Part shown: one piece after another, positions 32,220 through 42,900 of the stretch
Numbering within the stretch: the stretch's first letter is position 1
Layout of the letters: each line of letters starts with the position of its first letter
Origin: Bacteroides faecium
Lineage (GTDB): Bacteria; Bacteroidota; Bacteroidia; Bacteroidales; Bacteroidaceae
Assembly: GCF_012113595.1 (NCBI RefSeq)
Contig: NZ_CP050831.1
Location: 3,162,001 to 3,226,000 of the forward strand
Length of the DNA stretch: 64,000 bases
Direction of reading: 5' to 3'
Notes under the pieces: generated by a model
What the model saw: the letters and a program-made list of their open reading frames with translations, nothing else
Databases searched by the model: none
What the model was told of the DNA's origin: nothing
Position numbers and translations under genes: made by a program

Positions 32220-35042
32220 ATGATAAGAATTTACTTGCTATTCTTTTTATTTTTTTGGTGTGCAAATTTATACCCGAACTCTATAAATGAGATAATCAGC
32301 AAGCCCGTTCGCTTTTATGCTCCTTCTGAATATAAAAGCGATGCGCAGGTGTGGAGTATATCTAAAGGAGAGTATGATGATGTATATTTTGCGACTAATG
32401 AAGGCATTGTGCTTTATGACGGAGTACGGTGGGAGAGATATGTCACTCCGAATGAATGTATTATGCGGAGCGTCTTTTATGATGAAGAAAACAAAGTAGC
32501 GTATAGTGGCGGTGTGAATGAATTCGGATATTGGAAATATGATGAATACGGAAATTTGCAATACACTCTTTTATATGAGAATTCTCCAAGTGCGCCAACT
32601 CAGGAGTTTTGGAAAATAGCCAAAGTGCCGGGAAGTCACTTGGTTTATTTTGAGTCTCCCTTGTCGCTTTTAGTGTATGACACACAAACTGGTAAAACAA
32701 CACCCTTGGCAGATGATGGGATGAGGTTTCATTTCCTGTTTATTGTTGGTGATGACGTGTATGTACAACAGAGTAATTATCTTTATCGACTGGATGGATA
32801 TGAGAAACGGGTAGTAACAGATCAGCTCGAAAACTTCTATTCGGTTTATATGGCTTTAAACGGTAACGGCAAGCTTCGTCTTTTCAGCTCGGAAAAAGGT
32901 TCGTTATTATTGGATGAAAAAGGGAATATTGAAAAACGCATACCTTACGAAACAGATATGCGAATTACTTCCATGTGCCGTTTGGGAGATGATTATTTGG
33001 TCGGTACCGGCAATACCGGCTTTTACAGAATGGATGAAGAAGGAACTGTTCTTTCAAGGGTAGGAGAGCAAATGGGATTGAAGAATACGGTGTTAAGTGT
33101 CGGAGTAAATAATAAAGGGGATATATGGCTGGGATTGAATGGCGGAATTATGATGATTGAGGAAAGTGTCAGGGAAGAATCTTTGTTGCTTGATCCCAAA
33201 GAAAATATCGGCTACGTCTATTGTGCGGTCAATCAAAAGGAACAGTTGTATGTCGGCACTAATAAAGGGCTCTTTCGTGTAAACAAAGCGGATAAGCAAG
33301 TCAACTTTGTATTAGTCCCTGAATCCAAAGGACAGGTTTGGAATCTATATAATATAGGTGATGAAGTGATTGTTGCTCATAATAAAGGATTGTTCAGCGT
33401 ATTTAATGGCACGTTCCGCGAAATAAAACATAGTGGAGTCTATGTATTGGTTCCGGTTCCTTCCCGTCCCGGATATTACATTAGTGGGAATTATGTAGGT
33501 CTGTCTTTGTATGAAATGAAGGATGGTAAACTGATGTTTCGTAACAACATATCCGGTTACGGGGATTTAGTGCAGAACTGTGCGTTTGATAAAGATGGAA
33601 ACTTGTGGATTACTCATTCGAGGAGAGAATATATGCGACTTCGTTTTAATGATGATTATACCTCTGTTGTTGAGTCTGAAACATACACTGTGCCTACAAC
33701 AGTATCTAAACGTGCTTTTTTAGTAAAGGTGGGCAATGGTCTTATCTTTATGAATAACGAAGGAGGTGTCTATAAATATAATGAGTTGAATAATACACTT
33801 CAACCCGATGAATATTATGCTACTTTGCTGGAAGCAATAAACCGGAATATATTGAAAGTTCAGGCTTTTGATGACAGGTTTTGGCAAATCAATGAAGATG
33901 GCGTCTGTCTCTTACAGAAAAACTATAATAAAGTAATGGTGAATGCCGGACTTTTTGCACGTATGAAAGATAAATTCATCCCCAAAGGATTCCGTAAGGT
34001 TATTCAGCTACAAGATAGTATCTATGCCATTGGACTGGAGAATGGGTTGGGAATCATGAATATTGCCGCATTGAATGGGCAGTCGCCTATGAAACAGCCA
34101 CGTATAAGGAAAGCGGAAATTGTAGGAGAATCGGAAAATCGACTTTTAAGTTTGAAGGAGGGTAATCTTTTCATTCCTGCACATATTAATATGGTACGGT
34201 TGTGGCTCACTTCTTTGAATAGAGGTCAGCAAGTGGAATATCGTATCGTAGAACGTGGCGACAAATGGGAAACCTCTTCTGTTGGTTACGTGCAGTTGTC
34301 TTATCTTCATTCGGGAGACTTTACCTTAGAGATAAGGAGTAGTAACGGATATGGTATTTATTCGGATACCAATCAAATCATGTTGCATATAGCATCACCG
34401 TGGTATGCCACTACTTATGCTTATCTGTTTTATGGCTTGTTGGTTATCGCTATTGTATTCCTTATATATAGAGTAATACTCATTCAAACAAGAAAAAAAG
34501 AAGAGAAGATTCGCTTGAATGAGAAAAGAAAGCGGAAAGAGGAAATGGAACGTTATCAGTTGAGTTGTCTTCAGGAAGAATTAGGTAATAAGAATAGTAA
34601 ATTAATGAGCATCACAATGCTAGGCGTACAGAATAATACCTTCCTTAAAAAGATAAAAGATGCCATATTAGAGATAGATACAAGTCAGTCTCCTGCTACC
34701 AGACAACAGGTACAGCGTTTGGTGAAAGATATTGAGCGGCAGTTGAACGACCAAAGTGGATGGGATAACTTTGCCGAGCATTTTAATAATACCTGCAATG
34801 GCTTCTTTGATCGTCTGATAGAGAAACATCCTAAATTGACTAATAGTGATTTAAGGTTATGTGCCTATATTCGCTTGAATTTAAGTACGAAAGAAATAGC
34901 ATCTTTGATGAATGTATCTTCTTCTTCCGTAGAAATGGCTAAATATCGTTTAAGAAAAAAACTGGAATTGGACGAATCTGTCGCTTTACCTTATTATTTG
35001 ACGGAAGTTATCGCCACATTAAAATCGTTCGTTAATAATTGA
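32220..35042 (+). CDS. Membrane-spanning PUL regulator (beta-propeller sensor with LuxR-type HTH)
   Basis: 940 residues from the ATG at 32220, which gives a clean signal peptide; the longer frame from 32187 would bury it. The periplasmic part consists of propeller-type repeats (DVYFATNEGIVLYDG, GDIWLGLNGGIMMIEE, GNLWITHS) and a triple-Tyr-like domain. One membrane helix lies at about residue 728-755, then a charged coiled coil and a C-terminal HTH (STKEIASLMNVSSSSVEMAK). It lacks histidine-kinase and receiver domains, so it probably senses a glycan outside and binds DNA directly. It sits directly upstream of the GH16 promoter in the same orientation, so it is the likely activator of this locus. 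Confidence 0.85.
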   Translation: MIRIYLLFFLFFWCANLYPNSINEIISKPVRFYAPSEYKSDAQVWSISKGEYDDVYFATNEGIVLYDGVRWERYVTPNECIMRSVFYDEENKVAYSGGVNEFGYWKYDEYGNLQYTLLYENSPSAPTQEFWKIAKVPGSHLVYFESPLSLLVYDTQTGKTTPLADDGMRFHFLFIVGDDVYVQQSNYLYRLDGYEKRVVTDQLENFYSVYMALNGNGKLRLFSSEKGSLLLDEKGNIEKRIPYETDMRITSMCRLGDDYLVGTGNTGFYRMDEEGTVLSRVGEQMGLKNTVLSVGVNNKGDIWLGLNGGIMMIEESVREESLLLDPKENIGYVYCAVNQKEQLYVGTNKGLFRVNKADKQVNFVLVPESKGQVWNLYNIGDEVIVAHNKGLFSVFNGTFREIKHSGVYVLVPVPSRPGYYISGNYVGLSLYEMKDGKLMFRNNISGYGDLVQNCAFDKDGNLWITHSRREYMRLRFNDDYTSVVESETYTVPTTVSKRAFLVKVGNGLIFMNNEGGVYKYNELNNTLQPDEYYATLLEAINRNILKVQAFDDRFWQINEDGVCLLQKNYNKVMVNAGLFARMKDKFIPKGFRKVIQLQDSIYAIGLENGLGIMNIAALNGQSPMKQPRIRKAEIVGESENRLLSLKEGNLFIPAHINMVRLWLTSLNRGQQVEYRIVERGDKWETSSVGYVQLSYLHSGDFTLEIRSSNGYGIYSDTNQIMLHIASPWYATTYAYLFYGLLVIAIVFLIYRVILIQTRKKEEKIRLNEKRKRKEEMERYQLSCLQEELGNKNSKLMSITMLGVQNNTFLKKIKDAILEIDTSQSPATRQQVQRLVKDIERQLNDQSGWDNFAEHFNNTCNGFFDRLIEKHPKLTNSDLRLCAYIRLNLSTKEIASLMNVSSSSVEMAKYRLRKKLELDESVALPYYLTEVIATLKSFVNN

Positions 35043-35160
35043 TTTGTAGGGGGAATGCTTTTGATTATATTATTGAATTATAGTGCTTTATAAATTAGCT
35101 GTCAAGGAATTGTAGGGGGGTGACAATTTACTTTTTTTAGGTTGTATAGTGTTTGTAGGG
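35043..35160 (+). promoter_or_regulatory. Three TTGTAGGG sites upstream of the PUL promoter (candidate operators)
   Basis: TTTGTAGGGGG at 35043-35053, ATTGTAGGGGGG at 35109-35120 and TTTGTAGGG at 35152-35160 lie in the gap between the regulator gene and the PUL, all in the same orientation. The last ends 8 bp before the -33 box. They are plausible binding sites for the regulator. Confidence 0.45.
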
Positions 35161-35168
35161 CTTTGATT

Positions 35169-35200
35169 TTTGGGAAGTGAAAGGGACGCTCCTATATTTG
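35169..35200 (+). promoter_or_regulatory. PUL promoter before GH16
   Basis: -33 TTTG at 35169-35172, a 20-bp spacer, and a perfect -7 TATATTTG at 35193-35200, 24 bp before the GH16 ATG. This is the best two-part Bacteroides promoter in the window. Confidence 0.85.
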
Positions 35201-35223
35201 CACCAACCAAAAAAAGTAATAGT

Positions 35224-36003
35224 ATGAAAAAACTTCTTTTTAGTGCAGTTTGCCTGTCGTTATTTCAAATCACCTCTCTTTATAGTCAGCAACGGCTGAT
35301 ATGGAGTGACGAATTTAACTCCAAACAATTGGATGAAAGTAATTGGACTATGGCATTGGGGCACGGTTCACAAAATGACGGATGGGGAAATAAGGAACTT
35401 CAGAATTACACCTCAGATAATATTTCTTTTAAAAAAGGAAAACTGGTCATTACTGCCAGGAAAGTAGGTGAGAGCAAGAAAAGAGGAGATTATACCTCTT
35501 CCCGCATTTCAACTAAGAATAAACAAACTTTCTTGTATGGACGTATCGAGGCCCGCATGAAACTGGCTACAGGCAAGGGAGTATGGCCTGCTTTTTGGAT
35601 GCTCGGGTCGGAAGGCGGCTGGCCGGATGGTGGTGAAATAGATATTATGGAATATGTAGGTTATCAGCCGGGAGTATCACATTCGGCTCTGCATACACGC
35701 TCCAGTCATGGCGGTACGATTAATAAAAAACATGTGGAAGTGAAAGATTTGGAGAAAGGGTTTCATATTTATGGTATCAATTGGGATAAAGACAAGATTG
35801 AGTTTTATATTGATGACCCTGAAAAACCTTTCTATGTGTATGCTCCGGAAACGAAAACATCAAAGAACTGGCCCTTTGACAAGCCACATTATATTTTATT
35901 CAACTTGGCAGTAGGTGGTGTTTGGGGTGGAAAAATGGGAATAGACAATTCTATCTTTCCACAAGACTTTGTCATTGACTGGGTACGTGTATATTCTAAT
36001 TAA
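35224..36003 (+). CDS. GH16 endo-beta-glucanase (laminarinase-like)
   Basis: 259 residues from the ATG at 35224 (the open frame from 35170 spans the promoter). Signal peptide to about residue 21. The GH16 active site GGEIDIMEYVG contains Glu138, Asp140 and Glu143 (nucleophile, assisting Asp, acid/base) in the beta-bulged form of laminarinases. The upstream WPAFWMLG and downstream HSALHT and INWDKDKIEFYID also match. Retaining endo-enzyme; probable substrate beta-1,3-glucan, though GH16 members also cut galactans. First gene of the PUL, 20 bp before GH2. Confidence 0.88.
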   Translation: MKKLLFSAVCLSLFQITSLYSQQRLIWSDEFNSKQLDESNWTMALGHGSQNDGWGNKELQNYTSDNISFKKGKLVITARKVGESKKRGDYTSSRISTKNKQTFLYGRIEARMKLATGKGVWPAFWMLGSEGGWPDGGEIDIMEYVGYQPGVSHSALHTRSSHGGTINKKHVEVKDLEKGFHIYGINWDKDKIEFYIDDPEKPFYVYAPETKTSKNWPFDKPHYILFNLAVGGVWGGKMGIDNSIFPQDFVIDWVRVYSN

Positions 36004-36023
36004 TTAAAAACGTACTGGATACT

Positions 36024-38057
36024 ATGAAACAGATTTATATCTTTTGTATTTTCTGTTGTTCGCTGCTTAGTTCTGCTTATGCGCAACGGATTTCTATCAA
36101 TGAGCATTGGAAGTTTGCCAAAGGCGACATGGATTTTTCTATACTTACTCAGCAAGCGGCCTGGACTGATATTACCCTTCCATATACTTGGAACGGGCAG
36201 GACGGGCAGGATGGTGGCGACAATTATTACCGGGGTACAGGTTGGTATATGCGCGACCTCTTGATAGATGAGAATGACCGTGGAAAATGTATTTATTTAC
36301 GTTTCGGAGCTGCTAATTACTTTACGGAAGTATATTTGAACGGCGTATCTGTTGGTACACATTCGGGTGGGTACACAGCTTTTACGTTTGATATCACTCC
36401 GTTTGTCCGCTATGGCGTATCCAACCAATTAGCGGTGAAAGTGAGTAATGCAGAAGGATTACCGATTCCCCCTCTTTCTGCCGATTTCACCTTTTTCGGG
36501 GGATTGACTCGTGGCGTAGAGTTAATTAAAAAGAATAAAGTACATATCACAGCCGAAGATTATGGGTCGGATGGTGTATATATTCGTCAGGATAAAGTAA
36601 CGAATGACGAAGCGACGCTGTCTTTTACTGCGAAAGTCCGTAATACGGAAACAAAGGCTCGAAAAGTAATCGTTTCTTTTCTGATTAAAGAACAAGATGG
36701 CAAGGTACTGGAAGAGCATAAACAGGAAGTAACTATTGAAGCCGATGCAACGATGCCCGTTACAAGTATTTTACGGATGCATCATCCGCATTTGTGGAAT
36801 GGTAAGAAAGATCCGTATTTATATACTACGGAAGTACAGGTAAAAATAGGTTCGAAGATTACGGATAACTATGTTTGTCCTTTAGGAATCCGCTATTATT
36901 CCATTGATCCGGATAAAGGATTCATCCTGAATGGACATTCATATCCTTTGCGGGGAGTATCGCTACATGAGGAGAGAAGAGATAAAGGGAATGCGGTAAG
37001 CGATACCGAACGCAAAGAAGATATTGACAGGATAGTAGCCATGGGAAGCAACTATATCCGTTTATCTCATTATCAACACGGTGATTTTACTTATCGCTAC
37101 CTGGATTCTTTAGGAATTATCTGTTGGACAGAGACTCCCGTCATCAATAAGATAAAAGATACGGAAGAGTTTGCCGTTAACTGCGAAAACGGATTGAAAA
37201 GTCTGATTCGACAGTTGTATAATCACCCTTCGATAGTGGTATGGGGAGTTTCCAATGAGATAAATTATAGAAAAGGGCCTAATCCGGTTCCGTTGATTGA
37301 AAGACTGAATAGGTTGGTACACTTGGAAGACCCGACTCGTCCCAGCACATTGGCTGCCATGTTTTCCGAAAGACCGACTAATTTTATCACAGATGTGTAT
37401 TCTAACAATCGCTATGACGGATGGTATTATAACACGGTGGAAGAGATAGGGACATTTGCCGATAAACTCCATCAGAAATATCCGCAGAGATGTATCGGAT
37501 TTAGTGAATACGGGGCAGGAGCGCATCCGTATCATCATCAGGAAGGGAAAGGAAAACCGGATGTCGACGGACATTGGCATCCGGAAGGTTATCAGACTTA
37601 TTTTCATGAAGGCTACCTGAAAGCCATCCAGCAACGTCCTTATCTGTGGAGCACTTCCGTATGGGCTGCTTATGATTTTGCTTCGGACAGTCGTAATGAA
37701 GGAAATCAGCCGGGAATCAATGACAAAGGCTTGATTACTCATGACAGGCAAATAAAGAAAGATGCCTATTATTTTTATAAAGTCAATTGGAATCCGGAGC
37801 CGATGGTGTATATCTGTGAGCGGCGGTTTGTCAATCGTACTCAACCGGAAACGACTCTGAAACTTTATTCCAATTGCGAAAGAGTGATTTTTAAACTTAA
37901 CGGGAAAGAAATTCCAGTAAAGAAAGGGGAGAACCACATCTATCTATCAGAAAAGGTCGTATTAAAGCCTGGGGTGAATCATGCAGAGGCTTTTGCTTAT
38001 CAAGGGGATGAGTGGCTTGAAGATAAGATTGTCTGGTACTATTTATCAGAAAATTAA
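36024..38057 (+). CDS. GH2 glycosidase (first)
   Basis: 677 residues with signal peptide (to AYAQ, about residue 21). The sugar-binding jelly roll (FRFGAANYFTEVYLNG-type, NGVSVGTHSGGYTAF), Ig-like domain and TIM barrel are in GH2 order. Acid/base Glu412 is in GVSNEINYRKG and nucleophile Glu495 in GFSEYGAGA. The PGINDKGLITHDR segment is common in Bacteroides GH2 beta-galactosidase/beta-glucuronidase relatives. It acts on the non-reducing end of oligosaccharides in the periplasm. Exact sugar not determinable. Followed after 23 bp by a second GH2. Confidence 0.88.
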   Translation: MKQIYIFCIFCCSLLSSAYAQRISINEHWKFAKGDMDFSILTQQAAWTDITLPYTWNGQDGQDGGDNYYRGTGWYMRDLLIDENDRGKCIYLRFGAANYFTEVYLNGVSVGTHSGGYTAFTFDITPFVRYGVSNQLAVKVSNAEGLPIPPLSADFTFFGGLTRGVELIKKNKVHITAEDYGSDGVYIRQDKVTNDEATLSFTAKVRNTETKARKVIVSFLIKEQDGKVLEEHKQEVTIEADATMPVTSILRMHHPHLWNGKKDPYLYTTEVQVKIGSKITDNYVCPLGIRYYSIDPDKGFILNGHSYPLRGVSLHEERRDKGNAVSDTERKEDIDRIVAMGSNYIRLSHYQHGDFTYRYLDSLGIICWTETPVINKIKDTEEFAVNCENGLKSLIRQLYNHPSIVVWGVSNEINYRKGPNPVPLIERLNRLVHLEDPTRPSTLAAMFSERPTNFITDVYSNNRYDGWYYNTVEEIGTFADKLHQKYPQRCIGFSEYGAGAHPYHHQEGKGKPDVDGHWHPEGYQTYFHEGYLKAIQQRPYLWSTSVWAAYDFASDSRNEGNQPGINDKGLITHDRQIKKDAYYFYKVNWNPEPMVYICERRFVNRTQPETTLKLYSNCERVIFKLNGKEIPVKKGENHIYLSEKVVLKPGVNHAEAFAYQGDEWLEDKIVWYYLSEN

Positions 38058-38080
38058 TATAGAAAACTAATATAGATACT

Positions 38081-39904
38081 ATGAGAGATTATTTGAAATT
38101 AACTTGGATGTTCACATCCTTGTTGTGGATGCTGTTTCCGTTAGGACAGGATTTATGTGCACAGAGTAATCCGAAATTGGATCCTCTAATCCAAAATGTG
38201 TATGGAAGAAAAACGATTTCACTGAATGGCAGTTGGAGTTATCTGTTGGACCAGTTGGAAGTGGGATATTATAATTATCGCCGTACTCCCGACCCTAACG
38301 GATTCTTTAAAGACCCTATGGTGGACAACGTGACTGTTTACAAGGAATATGACTTTGATTCCGCACCTGTGATGTCCATTCCCGGAGATTGGAATACATG
38401 GGAAGACCGTTTCTTCTTTTACGAGGGAACGATGTGGTTCAAGCATAAATTTCTTTATAAAAAAACAGACAACAGAGTCTATCTTTACTTGGGAGCTGTA
38501 AATTATGATGCGAAAGTGTATTTGAACGGCACAAAGGTTGGCGAGCATATCGGGGGATATACACCTTTCAATATGGAAGTTACCGGACAGATTAAAGACG
38601 GAGAGAACTTTGTGGTAGTAAAGGTGGACAATAAACGTACTGCCGAAGGAGTGCCGACATTGAATTGCGACTGGTTTAACTTCGGTGGAATCACGCGTGA
38701 CGTTATGTTGGTGGAAGTTCCCCGAACCTATATCAGCAATTACCGTGTGCAGCTCAAGAAAGGAAGTAAAGATACATTGACCGGCTACGTGAAGATGGAC
38801 GGAACAGAAACTTCGCAAAAAGTACAACTCGAAATTCCTGAGTTGAAGATTAAAAAGGAATTGACTACGGATGCGAAAGGTTACGCTTCTTTTGAAATAA
38901 AGGCAAAACCTGTCTTATGGAGTACGGAAAATCCCTATTTGTACCGAGTATCTTTGAGCACAAATGCAGATAAAGTAGTAGATGAAATTGGTTTCCGTAC
39001 GATTGAGACAAAAGGGCGTCAGATTCTTCTCAATGGTAAACCGGTATTTCTGAAAGGTATCAGCATCCATGAGGAAGCTCCTTTCCGTTCCGGCCGTATT
39101 TGCTCGGAAGAAGAAGACCTGACATTATTGAATTGGGCAAAAGAATTGGGTTGCAATTATGTGAGACTGGCGCATTATCCCCATAACGAAAAGATGGTTC
39201 GTCTGGCTGAAAAGATGGGACTGATGGTATGGTCGGAGATTCCCGTCTACTGGACTATCCAATGGGAAAATGAAGGAACTTATCAGAATGCGCACAACCA
39301 GTTGATGGAAATGATTGAACGTGACCAGAACCGTGCCGCAGTTATCATTTGGTCGATAGCCAATGAAACACCGCATGGGGATGCCCGTGACCGCTTCTTG
39401 TCCAATTTGGCGAAAGCTGCCCGTGAAAAGGATAACTCACGTTTATTGAGCATGGCGATGGAACGTTCGGATAAATCGGCTACGGTACTTTCCATTCAAG
39501 ACAGGATGAGCGAATATGTGGACATTATTTCCTGCAATCAATATTTGGGATGGTATGACGGGTTAAATGAAAAGATTGACCGTGTGCGCTGGGAAGTAGA
39601 TTATGAGAAGCCTTTGGTGTTCAGTGAGATGGGCGGTGCCGCAGTTGCCGGATACCACGGAGATAAGACACAGATTTGGACGGAAGAATATCAGGAAGAA
39701 CTATATAGGAAAACATTGAGAATGATTGATGAACGTATGCCACCGGTAGCGGGTATTTCTCCCTGGATATTGATGGATTTCCGTTCTCCGAGGCGATTGC
39801 TTCCGCAAATTCAGGATGGATTCAACCGGAAAGGGTTGATTTCCAATCGCGGACAGAAGAAGAAGGCTTTCTATATACTTCAAGAGTGGTATCGGAATAA
39901 GTGA
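38081..39904 (+). CDS. GH2 glycosidase (second), beta-glucuronidase-like
   Basis: 607 residues with a signal peptide ending near CAQ (about residue 27). GH2 fold with acid/base Glu429 in SIANETPHG and nucleophile Glu516 in VFSEMGGAA. The C-terminal GFNRKGLISNRGQKKKA carries an Asn-x-Lys placed like the carboxylate-binding NxK of beta-glucuronidases. A glucuronidase role is therefore possible but unproven. It differs clearly from the first GH2. The SusC frame follows immediately, with its ATG at 39946. Confidence 0.87.
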   Translation: MRDYLKLTWMFTSLLWMLFPLGQDLCAQSNPKLDPLIQNVYGRKTISLNGSWSYLLDQLEVGYYNYRRTPDPNGFFKDPMVDNVTVYKEYDFDSAPVMSIPGDWNTWEDRFFFYEGTMWFKHKFLYKKTDNRVYLYLGAVNYDAKVYLNGTKVGEHIGGYTPFNMEVTGQIKDGENFVVVKVDNKRTAEGVPTLNCDWFNFGGITRDVMLVEVPRTYISNYRVQLKKGSKDTLTGYVKMDGTETSQKVQLEIPELKIKKELTTDAKGYASFEIKAKPVLWSTENPYLYRVSLSTNADKVVDEIGFRTIETKGRQILLNGKPVFLKGISIHEEAPFRSGRICSEEEDLTLLNWAKELGCNYVRLAHYPHNEKMVRLAEKMGLMVWSEIPVYWTIQWENEGTYQNAHNQLMEMIERDQNRAAVIIWSIANETPHGDARDRFLSNLAKAAREKDNSRLLSMAMERSDKSATVLSIQDRMSEYVDIISCNQYLGWYDGLNEKIDRVRWEVDYEKPLVFSEMGGAAVAGYHGDKTQIWTEEYQEELYRKTLRMIDERMPPVAGISPWILMDFRSPRRLLPQIQDGFNRKGLISNRGQKKKAFYILQEWYRNK

Positions 39905-39945
39905 TAAAGTATATTTTCTTTGATAAATTAACCAAAAGTAGTATT

Positions 39946-42900
39946 ATGAAAAAGGTGTCGTATGTATGTTTATGCTCTTTCTCTCTGTTGCTGGCTATGT
40001 TGCCATTGCAACAGACTATGGGAGAGCAGGTAAGCAAAACAGAGACGTTGACTGCGCAAGGTGCACAGCAACAAGTGCGGAAAATCACCGGTCAGGTGGT
40101 GGATGACAAAACGGGTGATCCTTTGATTGGCGTGAATGTGAAAGTGAAGGGAACTACTACAGGGGCGATAACAGACCTGGACGGACAGTTCACATTGATG
40201 GTTACGGCTAAGAATCCGGTGATTATTGTTTCTTATATAGGTTACTCACAACAGGAACTGACTGCGTCGGGCAATCATCTGAATATAAAGTTGAAAGAAG
40301 ACGCTATGGCGCTGGATGAGGTAGTGGTAGTCGGATATGGTGTGCAGAAGAAAAGCTTGGTGACAGGCGCTATCGCTTCCGTCAAGGGAAGTGAACTGGA
40401 AATGACCGGTATCATGCGTGCGGACGACGCTTTGCAAGGAAAGACTCCGGGTGTGCAGATTATATCCAATAGCGGACAGCCGGGAACGGGGACTGCTATC
40501 CGTATCCGTGGTGTCGGGACGAATGGTACGGCGCAGCCTATTTATATTGTTGACGGAATGGCAGTAGGAGATATCGAATACCTGAATCCAGCGGATATTG
40601 AATCTATTGAGGTTTTGAAGGATGCCGCATCATCAGCTATTTATGGAGCTCGTGGTGGTAATGGAGTTATTCTTGTAACCACGAAGAAAGGAAGCGAAGG
40701 TAAAACATCGGTTACTGCAAACTTCTCATATGGTATCCAGAACCTTGCCCGGAAAGTGGATGTGCTGAATGCGAAAGAATACTGTATTCTTCAGAATGAA
40801 GCAGCCCAAAATGGGGGACAGCCTTTACCCTTTACAGATGAGCAAATAGCCCGGTATAACAAAGGTACGGATTGGCAGGAAGCTGTTCTTTATCGCAATG
40901 CTCCTACGATGCAGGCACAAGTATCCCTCTCCGGAGGAGATCAGAAAGGTTCTTTTCTTACTTCCGCTTCCTACTTTAATCAGGATGGTATTTTAGCAAA
41001 AGGGAAATCGAATTTCAAACGTATCACAGTGAACCTGAATTCAGAACGGCGTTTCTTCGACGATCATCTGAAAGTGGGAGAAAATGTATCCTTGTCGAAA
41101 GTAGAGCGGCAGTCGGTCACACAGAACAGTTTGACGGCAGGCCCGTTGGTAAGTGCATTGAATATGGATCCGTTGACTCCGGTGTATGATCCAAAGAATG
41201 AAGATCCGCTTTATGGTGGTTTTGGTTCATCGAAATATGTATCCCAGGAAATAGTGAACCCTGTGGCACGTATCCATTATTCCTATGGAAACTCTAATTA
41301 CTTTAAATTGATTGGTTCGGCTTTTGCGGAAATCAGCTTTCTGAAAGACTTTAAATATCGTTTTTCTATCGGTACGGAACGTACATGGAATGTCTCCTAT
41401 GGTTATACTCCTTTGTACAGACTGAATTCAACGACAGGAAATACGACCGCCAATGGAGCAAGTCAGAGTATGGAGAATTCCTGGTCTATGAGTTATGAGA
41501 ATGTTTTGAATTGGGGACACGTATATGGTGTTCATAATATATCCGCTTTGATAGGCACTTCTTATATCGACCGTTCGGCTACGTTCATGTCAGGTAATCG
41601 CAATGATCTGATTATTGATGATCCGGAGTATGCTTATTTGAGTATGGCTACGGCTGCTACTGCCGGAGTATCCGGTGGTATGCGCAATCCGTCACGTCTG
41701 CTTTCTTATTTTGGTCGCGCCAATTACTCCTATGACGATCGGTATATGATGACCTTTACCTTACGTCGGGATGGTTCGTCCCGTTTCGGACCCAACAATC
41801 GTTTTGGTACTTTTCCATCTGTTTCTGTCGGATGGAACTTAATGAACGAACGTTTTATGTCGAAGTTCAATTGGTTGAACGCATTGAAACTGCGTGCAAG
41901 CTGGGGACGTAATGGTAACGAAAATATAGGTGATTTCCAATACATGTCTACTATTTCCACTTATGGCTTGGGATATGCTTTCGGAAGCCAGCTTGATGGG
42001 CAGGCTATTTCCACGGGTGCTGCTCCTACCAAGGTCTTGAGTCCCGACCTGAAATGGGAAACAATCGAACAGACTAATATCGGAGTGGATGCAACTTTGT
42101 TCAATTGCCTGACTGTCAACCTCGATTATTATCGCAAGAATACCAAAGACTTGTTATTGACTTCTCCGACTCCTTTATTCCTCGGAAATACTTTCCCGAC
42201 AATGAATGCGGGATCAGTTCGCAATGAAGGTTTCGAGGCTTTTGTCAGCTACAAGCAACGAATCAACAAACTGAATATGACAGTAAGTGCCAACATGGCT
42301 TATAATAAGAATGAAGTGACTTACGTAGGCACTTATACCGGGTTTGTGGCAGGAACTACCGTGCAGGGTATGTCTGGTGCTGTCACAAGAATGGAGAAAG
42401 GGTATCCTATGGCGTATTTCTGGGGATATAAGACAATGGGGATTTTCCAGAATCAAGATGAGATAAACTCCTATGTACATACCAATGAAGACGGAACCAG
42501 GAAACTTATCCAGCCGGATGCCAAACCCGGTGATTTCCGCTTCCAGGATACGAACAATGATGGAGTTATTGACGATAACGACCGTCAGAACCTGGGCAAT
42601 CCTTATCCTGACGTAACTTATGGATTTAACCTGAATCTTGAATACCGGGGCTTTGATTTGACTGTGAATACGAGCGGAACAATCGGCAACAAAATTTTCA
42701 GCGTATTGCGCCGCATGGATTTGCCAATGAGCAATTACCAGTCATGGGCGTTAGGACGCTGGCATGGGGAAGGGACGTCCAACTCAATTCCTCGTGTGAC
42801 AACCAATGATACGAATCAATCCTGGAGTAAACCATCCGATTTTCATGTGAAGGACGGCAGTTATTTCAGAGTTAGAAACATTATGCTGGGCTATACGACC

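Noticed and set aside
37110..37937. 275-aa open frame on the minus strand
   Set aside because: Antisense to the GH2 catalytic region, with no recognisable domain or promoter.
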